Positions 37,560 through 47,476 of a stretch of DNA of 64,000 nucleotides are shown in pieces. Position numbers and translations under genes: made by a program. Location of the stretch: positions 89,328,244 to 89,392,243 of the forward strand of contig CM024763.1 of assembly GCA_014218235.1 (NCBI GenBank), given 5' to 3'. The first letter of the stretch is position 1. Each line of letters begins with the position of its first letter. The notes beneath the pieces were generated by a model. The model saw only the letters and a list, made by a program, of their open reading frames with translations. It was not told the DNA's origin and did no database searches. This DNA is from Colocasia esculenta. Its lineage: Eukaryota; Streptophyta; Magnoliopsida; Alismatales; Araceae.

Positions 37560-37685
37560 CTTGATGGCGAAACTGACTGTCATCAAGCTCTCTTGGCGAC
37601 ACAATTGTATGTCGTCAACACTACCTTGATGACATATGATCATGCCGTCAATTCTTCCTGAACGGTAATTGATATCCGCCGTTTA
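37560..37685. repeat. Four 28-nt hairpins, ~33-bp period, 8-nt loops (set 2)
   Basis: Units start at 37560, 37592, 37625 and 37658. Examples are CTTGATGGCG-N8-TGTCATCAAG and CTTGGCGACA-N8-TGTCGTCAAC. Loops: AAACTGAC, CAATTGTA, TATGATCA, ATTGATAT. Same design as 36914-37040. Confidence 0.88.
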
Positions 37686-39438
37686 GTTCTTGCTCCAAAT
37701 CTTGATTTTTATTTTGTTTATGCAAAAGGCCTGTATTTAACCAAAGTTGGATGTATAGACCCTACTAGCATGGTATCTGGTTATCTTAATACTACTGTGA
37801 CAACATAAAATATCTGCTAAATTTATGACGACTATAGGCATGATTATTATTATTCTTTATGAAGAATTGTGTTAGAAATTGTTAGATAAATAAGGATAAT
37901 TTTGTGTTCTTTGTTTCTGTTTAGATAAATTGTGATATTTTGCAGAGTTACTCATGTCAGTCATGTTATCATATGGTTCTAATCTGAGAATTTTCTGTGG
38001 TTGATAAGCATTTATTGGAATATGTTTTCTATGCATAAGAGTAGTCTGTAAATTACAGTAAATTGTAGGGTCATTATAAAGTTTAAAATTTCAATGATTT
38101 GATGTAATTCATGATACACAAGCTTTGTTAATTTTTAGATTTTTCTGAGCACTATGGATATTTATGAACTGTTTAAAACTTTTTATGCGTTATACTTAAT
38201 TAAGTTTAAATTTGTGTAATTACTAAAATTAACTGCATATTAAGTTTCTAAAACCCTTGCTTATGAATGAATGTTAATGGCTTGTTACATATTTATTACT
38301 TTTGTATGAGTGCATGTGTATGAGTAAACAAGATAAAGTGTTCATAAAAGATGTGCCAATAAGATACTGCCGCTACCGTAGAGATTGTGGCGCCGTACTG
38401 TGGAAATACCTCTATGGAAAGACTCAAAGTGTTATATGATATCCGAGATAACAGGTCATGTGGAATCCTAAAGGTGGACAAGTTCTACTGGTAATGGTGG
38501 GGAGGGCTTTCCCAGTTCTACAAGACCAAGACTTGGTCGCTTTGTCTGACGATTAATATGTGATCATGATGTGAGTCCTCTAGTGATGGTTTGGACAATG
38601 TGTCTCAACTACTGATAAGATTAAAGTGAGTATGGAATAATGTGAAACTGATATGTGATCGTGACATGTGGTAAATGGCAAAGTGAATATGAACATAACA
38701 GTGAAAGTGCAAGTGAAAGTGTTATCTAAAGTGCTATGTGAAAGTGAATGTGACATGTGATCATGTAAGTAAATCTTGAAATCTAAGTGAAAACCTTGTA
38801 TATGTGCAATGTGAACACCATGGGTAAGCAACGTGAACAAGAATATGAAGGGTAAGTATGTGATAATGCGTGAAAAAGCAAGTGCAAGTATTATTGTTTA
38901 TTGTGTTAATTGACCATGTATGTTAAGTTTTATGAAATGTTAATACATGCTTAGTGATGAGAATAAAAGTGATATATATGATATTAAGTGTGTTATGTGA
39001 TACGAGTTACCATGTTTCAAGTTATGTTATATGTAGATTGTGGATTTAGATTCTTGTTTGCTTGTTGGGTCTATTGCATACACTCACACCCTTGTTGATT
39101 TTTCAGGATGTTGAAGATTTGGAAGTCGAAGCATTGGCCTAGTCTGTCGTAAAGTGTGAAGAGTAGACTTGTAGTTTAGTACTTAGCATGTTGTAATCTT
39201 TATAATTTGAACATTTAATGTTGTTTTGGAGATTGGCTATGTTATATACTTTATCTCTATATAGATTGTGATATGTGGATTATAAATAAATAAAAGTTGT
39301 TATTTATTATGCTACAAAACTCCTCTATTTGTGTGAATCTCAACCCAATATCCATTGTTGGGGTCTCCCTCTTGTAGCGACTCACTCTCGTCCGATGTAG
39401 GTTTGGTATAATCGTACCGATAGAAGTGGGGCGCTACA

Positions 39439-39693
39439 AGATGGTATTAAAGCAACTGGGTTGAGATTGTACATGAATAGCCATCAACTTGATTCACATC
39501 TCAAAGTTTTTATATGAGAAGCCAGATCTCTCGAGCTAATTGGTTAGGATTAGAAAAGTGATAAGATAAGGATTAAAGAAAATAATAGGCATATATAGTA
39601 ATGATTGAACCCTAACCAAGTGTTTTAAATTTGTAGGTTGCCTCTGTACCTTATTCGATCTTCGAGGATGAAGATCCTTTAAGGAGGAGAGAG
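39439..39693 (+). other. Residual internal region with primer site and purine tract
   Basis: Only 255 bp remain between the LTRs. TGGTATTAAAGC at 39442-39453 resembles the tRNA-Met site TGGTATCAGAGC with two changes, and the purine tract AAGGAGGAGAGAG abuts the second LTR. Confidence 0.75.
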
Positions 39694-40373
39694 TGTTATG
39701 CCCTGCATTTTTTATTTCTTAAATATTTTCATAGATTTTAACGTGATTTTTGAATTTTTTTTTTAAGGTGGTCTGTTTGGGGTCCTGATGGAGCCCTAAC
39801 TACCATCAAGACTCTCTTGACGACAAAGTAATCCTGTCGTCAGGTTATGTTGACGGCAGTATCATGTGCCGTCAGTCCCCTATTGAGACAGCTTTGTTGC
39901 CATCAACCTACTGTTTCCTTTTCCGATTATGACTTCTTAGATAATAAGTTTTGAGGTTCTAGTCTGATTCCTACCCTAGAATTGTGTTCCTAATAGGGAC
40001 TCCTACCCTCATAACATGGGTTAGCTCTATAAATCTGAGGGTTTAGCCTTGGGTTAGGGATCTCATTGGCTTGTTGAGAGTTTCCCCAAGAGGAGAGAGA
40101 GAGAGGGTTTTAAAAAGGGAGATTCATTATCATTGGCCTAATTTGTGTTGATCCAAATGAGGACTTTACTTCTTCTACACCAGAAGATTTTGATGTGCGA
40201 AGGAATCGACCAGAAGATCATTCATGGAAGAGATTTTGAGGAGAGAATCATCTAGGACTTAGTGTGGCTTCATCTGTTTAATTCGTCGGTTTATTCAAAT
40301 ATCAAGCTATGATGTCAGAAGAGATGGTTGATATCTATATTATTTTAAGTGTCTTTTAGACTTGGAAGATTTT
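39694..40373 (+). repeat. Broken 3' LTR of deleted element
   Basis: Homologous to the start of the LTR at 36824 up to about 40300. It carries a matching hairpin set at 39783-39874, for example TGACGGCA (39851-39858), 8-nt loop, TGCCGTCA (39867-39874). Solo LTR A interrupts it after ATTTT (40369-40373). Confidence 0.75.
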
Positions 40374-41912
40374 TGTCACGTCCCGACGCGGAATATCGGA
40401 ACGTGAGGCAGTTGCAAGTAAGCGGAGTATAGAGCGTAGAATAAACAAACAAACTATGGACAATTAAATAAAACTAAATCAAATAACTCTTATTGATAAT
40501 TCATTTGATGTCTATTACATCAACTAACTCAAAGCCATAAATAGGGCCCAATGACTCTAATACATAAGATGGAAATAAAAGACTACTAAGATAATCTAGG
40601 ATAACTTGGTGACGTCATGGCACTCGTGGATCAATCCTGGTCGTCCCCATCCTCGTGAGTGTATTCATTCTCCTCAGCCTCACCTGAGACACAATGACAA
40701 ATAACGTAGCGTGAGCGACAATGTCCAGTAGGCTATATCTCATGGTGCAGGCAAACTTTACATGCTTAATGTATTAAAAGTAGAGTTACTATATGATAGC
40801 GCGAGAGAGTCAAGTAACGTAAGAGATAGCATGATAGCATGTGAATGAAATAGCACAGTTTTCAAACCATAGCACAGAAACAGGATGGCCATAGCACAAA
40901 TAGCACAAAGTGTAAAAATAGCACAACAAGTATAGTATAACACTTTGATTGTCATTTAGATAGTCGAGATAGATAGCACTTGAGTGTAATGCCAAACACT
41001 CTGGTCATTTAACTCCCGCGGGCAAATAACACTTTTGGGCGTACCTCCCAGGACCTCACCGGGCTATTATTATATTGTCATGCATTAGTTATATTATTTA
41101 TCTTTAGACAAGTACTAGATGAATAGACGAGATAGCAGAGAGAGTGTGAATAGATGACGAGTAGAGTATATGATGAGAACTATAGGTCATTGCACATAAA
41201 ATGTCGAATTAAACGGGCGATAGTAACAGTTGGCTCAAACGCGCAACTGGTGTTGGCAGTCAGGTGGAATTCACTAACCTTCCACTCGCCATGTTATGCA
41301 CAGGTCCAGGAGTCCGGCGTGAGTCAAGATAAGAGAGAAATCTAAAGCGTTTGGGATAATGTGATCTCTAAAGGTGTTATGGGCGTTAGGTACAAACCAG
41401 CTCAGTCTCCATGAGAGAATCCACAGAGTACGGAGTCTTATGGAGATCTTAACAAAAGATCCTTGTCTACCAGAACGGAATATCCAATAGAGAGGTTCCA
41501 ACTTGTCAAGAGAGTAGTGTGTAGCAGAAACAAGTTGCTCGACGTTCTAGTGGAATTCTAGAACAGTGGAGCGGCGATATCGGTGTCCAAAATCACGTAA
41601 TAAAACGAAAATAATGTCATTATTAAAATTGGGAATAATGGTAATTATAAAGTAAATTACCATATAAATTATTCAAGTATTTTCTACATAAATTATGGCA
41701 ATGATGTACGTTTAGGTGTGCATGTGCATGAAATCATGAACATTGAATGATCGGGCATATGTCGTTTAAATTAAAAATGGTGTGACATAAATCAAAATTT
41801 TAATAACATGATGGTTACTGTTCATTACACACCTTTACAGTGTATACACATGCTTAAATAGTCCAATAATAATTTAAATAAACTTAAGTTCGGTGGGAGT
41901 AGTAATGCAGGT

Positions 41913-42077
41913 AAATCGCGACGGGTATCATGGTTGCGTTTATCAAGGGGTCAGAAACGTGACGACGGAGGCCGTCGCATCCTGAAACCCTAAATATCCG
42001 AACGACGCGCTTCCCAGAGGCGGGGAAAAATACAGCGAAACGCGACGACCTTAGCGGTCGCATTTCAGTGGCCGTCT
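41913..42077. repeat. Hairpin cluster with 8-nt loops in solo LTR A
   Basis: Units include AAATCGCGACG-N8-GGTTGCGTTT (41913-41941), GAAACGTGACG-N8-CGTCGCATCC (41954-41982) and GAAACGCGACG-N8-GGTCGCATTTC (42037-42066). A weaker unit, AATCGTGACG-N8-CAACGTGAT, lies beyond at 42151-42177. Confidence 0.82.
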
Positions 42078-42873
42078 GACAGGTCAACGGCACACAGTTG
42101 AGGCACGGGACACGCCCAAAATGCGTAGACTTGGTTGTCGCCTTTCAGGTAATCGTGACGGCGGAGGCCAACGTGATACCAGTCACTTGAATCGTCGTCG
42201 CTGAAAGCAGTCGCGATTCAAGCTCCAGACCGGAAAACGAGAAGAAAAAATGAAAGGAATATGTAACAATCGTCATGAAACGCTTATATCTCTCAAACTA
42301 TGGAACATGGGACAAAGTGATGAACGTGGAACTTGTAGAAGTGATGAACATGGAACTTGTAGAGGACATCAAGATGAAGAGATCTATCCTTGGACCAAAT
42401 CAAATGGTCTCGTAAGGCATGCAAATAAGCATGAACAAGAAACGGGACAGATATGCGCAACGATGGGAAAACGCTTATAACTCGACGATTACATGATGGA
42501 ATTTGGGCAAACCACTTGCAAACAAAAGTAGACAAGTTGCACTACAAGATAGGATGATTTAGATCATCTTCGGCCCGAGATACCTACCTTTGTGAAGATC
42601 AAAGTCTGGTGTGTGCACAGGTCGCAGCAGAGCACGGTTAGGGAAGAAGTTCCGTTCTCCAGCCGTTCTCCTCTGTTCTTGGCACCCTAGCACAGCCTCC
42701 CACGACCCCAAAACCAATGTAGAACCTTCCCTCTAAGCCCCAACACAATGTAGAACCTTCCCTCTAAGCCTTAGGTCGAGTCTTATATGTCTAGGGTTAT
42801 TCCATGTCCTATCATAACTAGGAAAACATGGGGTGCGGTTCTAGTAGCTCTCTTCCTTATTTTGGTGATCTCC

Positions 42874-45800
42874 TGTAGCACCTTTATTTTAAAATCTAAA
42901 TAAAATAAATTTTTATTAAAAAAGGAGATGAACCAATTTAATTAGAATAAAAGGGAAATAAATAGAAACAAAGGGAATTAAAGCAATATCCATTAAGCTA
43001 AATTATTAATGGGTTACTCTAATAACCCAAACCCAAGAAATGGGCCCAAATCGGGTAGCCCATCATGGAATGAGAGGTAAATAGGTGAAATTGTACCTAA
43101 TAAATTCAATAAATAGGAAAGGGTTAGATAAATGCTAAATAACTCATATATATCTTAAATAAGAGTCCTTACACCACCCTAAACCCTTGGCCACAAAATT
43201 AGCTCTCTCCCTAGCCAATTAGGTGGAAAAATAAGAAAAAGTGGGAGATAAAGAAGGAAATTAGAGTTTAATGGAAAGGAGGACTCTTATAATGACTAGG
43301 ACTCATATAGTTGGCCATATACACCAAAAAAACTCATCATTAGCAACCATTTTCGTGGCTAGAGCTCTGGAGAAAGAGGAGAAGGGCTGGAGAAAAAAGA
43401 GCAAGGAGGAGGAGGCTAGAACAAGAAGGGTTTTCGGATTTCGACATCCAAACTAGGGTTTTCTGCTCCACGAAAAAGGTAGGCAATCTCTCAAGCTAAA
43501 ATCGTGGAAATAATTACCTAGGTAGCCTTTTGTACCTCTTCAAAAGTTCTATGATTTGTGGTATTTTGTTCACCCATTTGGGATAATTTAATTCGTGAAT
43601 CCTGCTGTCACCATGACTTGAATCTCATGTTTTCTCTAATACCTTGCACGTACTTGTCCCATGCTATGAGAAAATTTCATTGATACTATACCATGTAATA
43701 GCTTTCAAACGCCCCTGGTCTTGCTTGATTTCGATCTCCATGAGGGAGAATTAAATCTGAATATCTATCAGACCTGTGCACTCGACCCTCCTTGATTCCT
43801 TTTTACCTCGTGCAAACTTGAATCATTCTATGATAAATTATCATAAATAATACTCATGTTAGCTTTCAAATGCCGCTAGTTTCAGAATTTTCATCATGTA
43901 TACATCTCTAATTAATTCATTGAACTCTGACTGCGCCTGTTTAGGTCACCGAAAAGTAACATGATCATGCATGTCTAAAACTTGTCATTTTCAAATAATC
44001 ATGTAGGTGATAGATATACATGTCTACTTTCGTTTAAACTGGTTTCATGCTTTTTGGACCACCGTACTATTTTATGGAATTTCGAAACATCCCGTATCAT
44101 AGAGGACTCGCCCAGAGAAAAAGGGAAAAAACCGGACCGCCCCTGTTATCGCGGCGGCACGATACGCCGCGATAAGAGGAGTGTCGCGGTCGGCCTTCAG
44201 GCAGCGTCATGAACGCGACGGGCCTCGCCGCCGCGTTCCAACCCGAACCAGGCCAGACCGGCCGGTTCGCCTGTCGCGCCAGCCGCACCACGCGACAGGA
44301 TACCCTGTCGCGACACTATGAGAACGCGTCCATGCACCCGCCGCCTTCTTAAAATTTGGCCATAATCTATATATGCATATAACCCTGCTTTATTTGTCAT
44401 ATAACCTTATACAAGTTAAACCACGATTTTAAGCTTAATAATTGACCTGAATATTTTTATTTAAATACTTCTTGTTAATTAAAAGCCGTGAGCACGACTT
44501 GTCATATCTTCAAAATTTCTTGACACTTGCACACTCATAACATTGTAAATTTCCATTGACCTTGATAAATTACGCAATATGTATTCGGTAAATTATCGAA
44601 ATATATGATTAAATTATCCTTTTTTTTAAATACAATTGTTCTGTATTGACTCGTGCATTTTATCTACCGTTACCGTTTTCCCTCGGCCTTCGAGCACCGA
44701 GGAACGACGGACCCGTTTTTACACACTTTCCCGTGACTTGGACCACCTCTCCACCGAGAATACTCTCGACTGGACTAGGGAATCCTTGTCAACACCTCCG
44801 TAAGTCTTTGGCTTTGGCTCACGTCCTTAGTCAACGAGCTGGTTGTACCCTAAAACACGTTACACCTTAGGGATCAGTACGATCCATGGCCTTAGTGTCT
44901 CTCCTTATCTTGCGATCACATGGACCATCTAGCCTGTGTTCATAGCACGACTAGTGGGCGGTTGTGACTTCAACCAGACTGCCGGTACCTGACTTGGTGC
45001 CGTGCAACCGTTACTATCGTGTGTTTCTCGTCGTTATTACAGATATATGTCCCTATCTCATCTGATATCTCGTTACTTCATCTAGTCACGTTCTCTCTAC
45101 ACTCTCGTAGTTCATCTACTACTCTCATTATTCTTGGTACTCTCTTGGCCATTTGTGATTGTCTAAGATAACAAACCTGACTATGCTAGGCAACATTATA
45201 AGGGGCCCGATCTGGTCCTTGGGAGGAGCACCTGAAAGGCTATAACTCGCGGGGGTCTATGATCAGGTGATGGCATACACCAAACGCATGACTATCAAGA
45301 TTTAATTTAAGACAATTCACAAACATTCCTGTACATGATACTTGACTTGTGGTTGATAAAATGATCGACCAAACGCATGTTACTTGCTTTACTTGCTATC
45401 GTGACTTGTGCACTACTGTGCAATTACTTGTTAACTTGAAATATGGCAAATCTTTTGTACTTGTTACCTATGAAGGTATTCTTGTCTTGTGAACTTACTG
45501 GCACGACTATACCTGATCGTTCTCGTACTTGCTCGTTCCTGTTAGTTATCTTGCTTGATAAAAGGTTAAACACTTTAAGCCTGTGTTTACATGAGATATT
45601 AGTCCTACTGAGCGTTATTCGCTCATCCTGCATTTTATTTAATGTGTTTCAGGCGAGTATGACGATGACCACACTCACGAGGACGGGACTGAGGATGATG
45701 CTCAGGAGTGACCCCTTTCCAGCAACCAAGGCTTTCTAGTAGTAGTCAGTTAGAATAGTTATGAGTTAGTGAGTCAGATAGTCATTTATGTAATAGTTTG

Positions 45801-46019
45801 ATTTTGAAAATAACTACTCTGGACCCTAGTTTTGGCTCTGATACGTTGATGTATTGGTCAGTTAATGAGTTATTAGTGAATGTAATGGAGGTTGCTGGAT
45901 TATAATGAAATTGGAGTTTAATTGGTGTCATCCAATTGTGCAATGGTTTGTTATTATTCTCGCTCTGTACTATTTAATAACTGTAATCCCGCTCCGATAT
46001 TCCGCGTCGGGGCGTTACA
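42874..46019 (-). mobile_element. Solo LTR B (Del/Tekay-like), nested in A
   Basis: 3146 bp. On the minus strand it begins TGTAACGCCCCGACGCGG (46019) and ends GGTGCTACA (42874). TCTCC flanks it perfectly (42869-42873 and 46020-46024). Its first ~100 bp match the start of LTR A in opposite orientation, and a later block (CTCACGAGGA near 45670) matches A again, so A and B are related subfamilies. No coding or internal sequence is present. Confidence 0.88.
44146..44299. repeat. Hairpin cluster with 8-nt loops in solo LTR B
   Basis: TTATCGCGGCG (44146-44156), 8-nt loop, CGCCGCGATAA (44165-44175) pairs perfectly over 11 bp. GAACGCGACG-N8-CGCCGCGTTC (44211-44238) has one mismatch. CCTGTCGCGCC-N8-CACGCGACAGG (44270-44299) pairs over 9 bp. 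Confidence 0.88.
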
Positions 46020-46339
46020 TCTCCCCTCCCAATTGGAGTGGGATTGCCATTAGATGATGCTTGCAATGGTGGGTCACGAATTTGATTTTCTTTCTTGACT
46101 ATTTATCATGGTTTAAATCCCTCATTTATCTTTTTATATTTTCCCCATAATTATGGTCACGAATTTCTTAGGTATTTTCCTCTTAACCCATAATCCAACT
46201 CCTGATTTGGCCTATTAACTTTTAAGTGAGCTAATATAATAAGCCATTACTTTTTAATATTTATTGAATTTTATTTAATTTATTTCTCCCATTATTTATA
46301 TTTATTTAATTATTTAAAATATCGAGTTGCTACAATTTT

Positions 46340-46948
46340 TCTGATTATCCTAAGCAACTAAGATGTTTCATAAGATAAATTTTGTTTAAGTCTTGAATGT
46401 TTTGTTACATATTTGGATACTGTTCTAATGACATAGGGGATTTGACACTTTCGCTCGTACACTTGGTCATTTTGTTAGTCTATTAGTTAGATGTTTTGTT
46501 CGAAAATTGTGCTATAAGGTACTACCTGCAGCACAATGCACTGAGTCGTTGTTGGGTCAGCAGAAAAAAATGACATTCATCACCCAAAGAAAAGAAATGC
46601 ATGTTGCCCACGTTGCGCCACGGATAGTGTGTGCCTGTCCCATCTACTTGTACTATCTGCCCACCTTCCTATCCACCCACGCAGGGTGGACAGGAATGAC
46701 TCTCTTCATCACTCTCATCTTCCACCACCGAAAATTATGAGGGCAAAGAAATACAGGAAAGCAGGAGAACAGGCTTTCCCCCTCTAGGTTATTCGCTGCA
46801 TGTATCAAGTTTAATGCAGGAAGAATAAAGGGAGGAAGAATAAGAAGAAGTAGAAGAGGGGCGGGCAGGAACTTCACCCACTACTCCTTAGATCAATAGC
46901 TTTGTGTACGAACTACGAAGCATCAGCTAGATCTCACCACCAAGACAT
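46340..46948. other. Unassigned intergenic sequence
   Basis: No reading frame or repeat that I can support. The first part may be the remainder of the broken LTR at 39694, but the match is not convincing. Confidence 0.4.
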
Positions 46949-47022
46949 TGGTCTCTAGCTCGGTCGGTTAAATTAGTGTTGAATTGCCGTGATAACAGTT
47001 TGCTAGTTCTAATCCCAATCCC
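46949..47022 (+). pseudogene. tRNA-like sequence (tRNA pseudogene or SINE head)
   Basis: TAGCTCGGTCGG (46956-46967) fits the polymerase III A box and AGTTCTAATCC (47005-47015) fits the B box (GGTTCRANNCC) with the G lost. Their spacing (49 bp) is close to that in a tRNA. The acceptor and T-arm stems do not pair well, so this is not a working tRNA gene. No SINE tail was delimited. Confidence 0.4.
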
Positions 47023-47210
47023 AATCTTTACGGACCCGAAGGACACTTGTCAATGCTGTAAGACGCCATACACATCAGATACAGTGTTTTACAGTATCTT
47101 CTGCTTTTTATGTCAAACCAAAGAAGCACAAAGTGCCTGCAGAAGAGGGTAATACAGTCTTACATGGAAGGTAGATACATATGGTGGCACGGGCAAAGGA
47201 ACAAATACCA

Positions 47211-47216
47211 TTTATT
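47211..47216 (-). terminator. Candidate polyadenylation signal of PYD1
   Basis: Minus strand reads AATAAA, 261 bp after the stop codon at 47477. Confidence 0.45.
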
Positions 47217-47476
47217 GGAAAGCATTTCAGAGAACAGAAAGTTCTAAGACAGCAGGTTATTCAAGATATTCTAATAGTTCTTAAGCAACCGATGTCCTCA
47301 ATTTACAAACACCTAGGCAAGATAAAATAAAGGCAGCTAAATATCAAGGTTGGGTTCTTTCTCTGGGCAGAATGTTGAATCATTTATCAAATGAGGTTTC
47401 AATATCCAAGGCAGCTTCGGTGGAATTCTTTCCCAAACCCATACCTGCACATCCGTGAAAGTTTTATAATATCAAA

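Larger units (their letters stand above)
36824..39438 (+). repeat. 5' LTR of deleted Del/Tekay-like element
   Basis: 2615 bp with TG..CA ends. Contains two clusters of regular hairpin repeats (36914-37040 and 37560-37685). The LTR 5' end is homologous to 39694-40310 with many substitutions, so the element is old. Confidence 0.78.
36824..40373 (+). mobile_element. Internally deleted Del/Tekay-like LTR retrotransposon
   Basis: Plus-strand element with one full LTR (36824-39438, TGTTATGCCCTGC to GGGGCGCTACA), an internal region of only 255 bp, and a second LTR starting at 39694 with the same TGTTATGCCCTGC. The internal ends look like chromovirus Del/Tekay elements: degraded tRNA-Met primer site TGGTATTAAAGC (39442-39453), a TTCGAGGATGAAGATCC block and purine tract AAGGAGGAGAGAG (39681-39693). 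All of gag-pol is gone. The second LTR cannot be followed past 40373, where solo LTR A interrupts it; I do not see it resume clearly after 46339. Confidence 0.8.
40374..46334 (+). mobile_element. Solo LTR A (Del/Tekay-like), split by solo LTR B
   Basis: Starts TGTCACGTCCCGACGCGG at 40374, is interrupted at 42873, resumes at 46025 and ends GTTGCTACA at 46334. ATTTT flanks it perfectly (40369-40373 and 46335-46339). It aligns with solo LTR C in several blocks: the ACCAGCTC..TCTCCATGAG block, CCTACCTTTG..AAGATC, and the CAATTGGAGTGG tail. No internal domain or second LTR is present, so LTR-LTR recombination removed the rest. Two perfect-but-one 24-bp units lie at 42316-42363. Confidence 0.88.

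Noticed and set aside
42250..42480. 76-codon frame with a repeated RSDEHGTCRG-like peptide
   Set aside because: It lies inside solo LTR A and comes from two 24-bp tandem units; nothing supports translation.
40374..46019. A single 5.6-kb element with terminal inverted repeats TGTCACGTCCCGACGCGG / CCGCGTCGGGGCGTTACA
   Set aside because: The apparent inverted ends belong to two oppositely oriented solo LTRs with separate target duplications (ATTTT and TCTCC).
46949..47022. Functional tRNA gene
   Set aside because: A and B boxes are recognisable but the B box is changed and acceptor and T stems do not pair.
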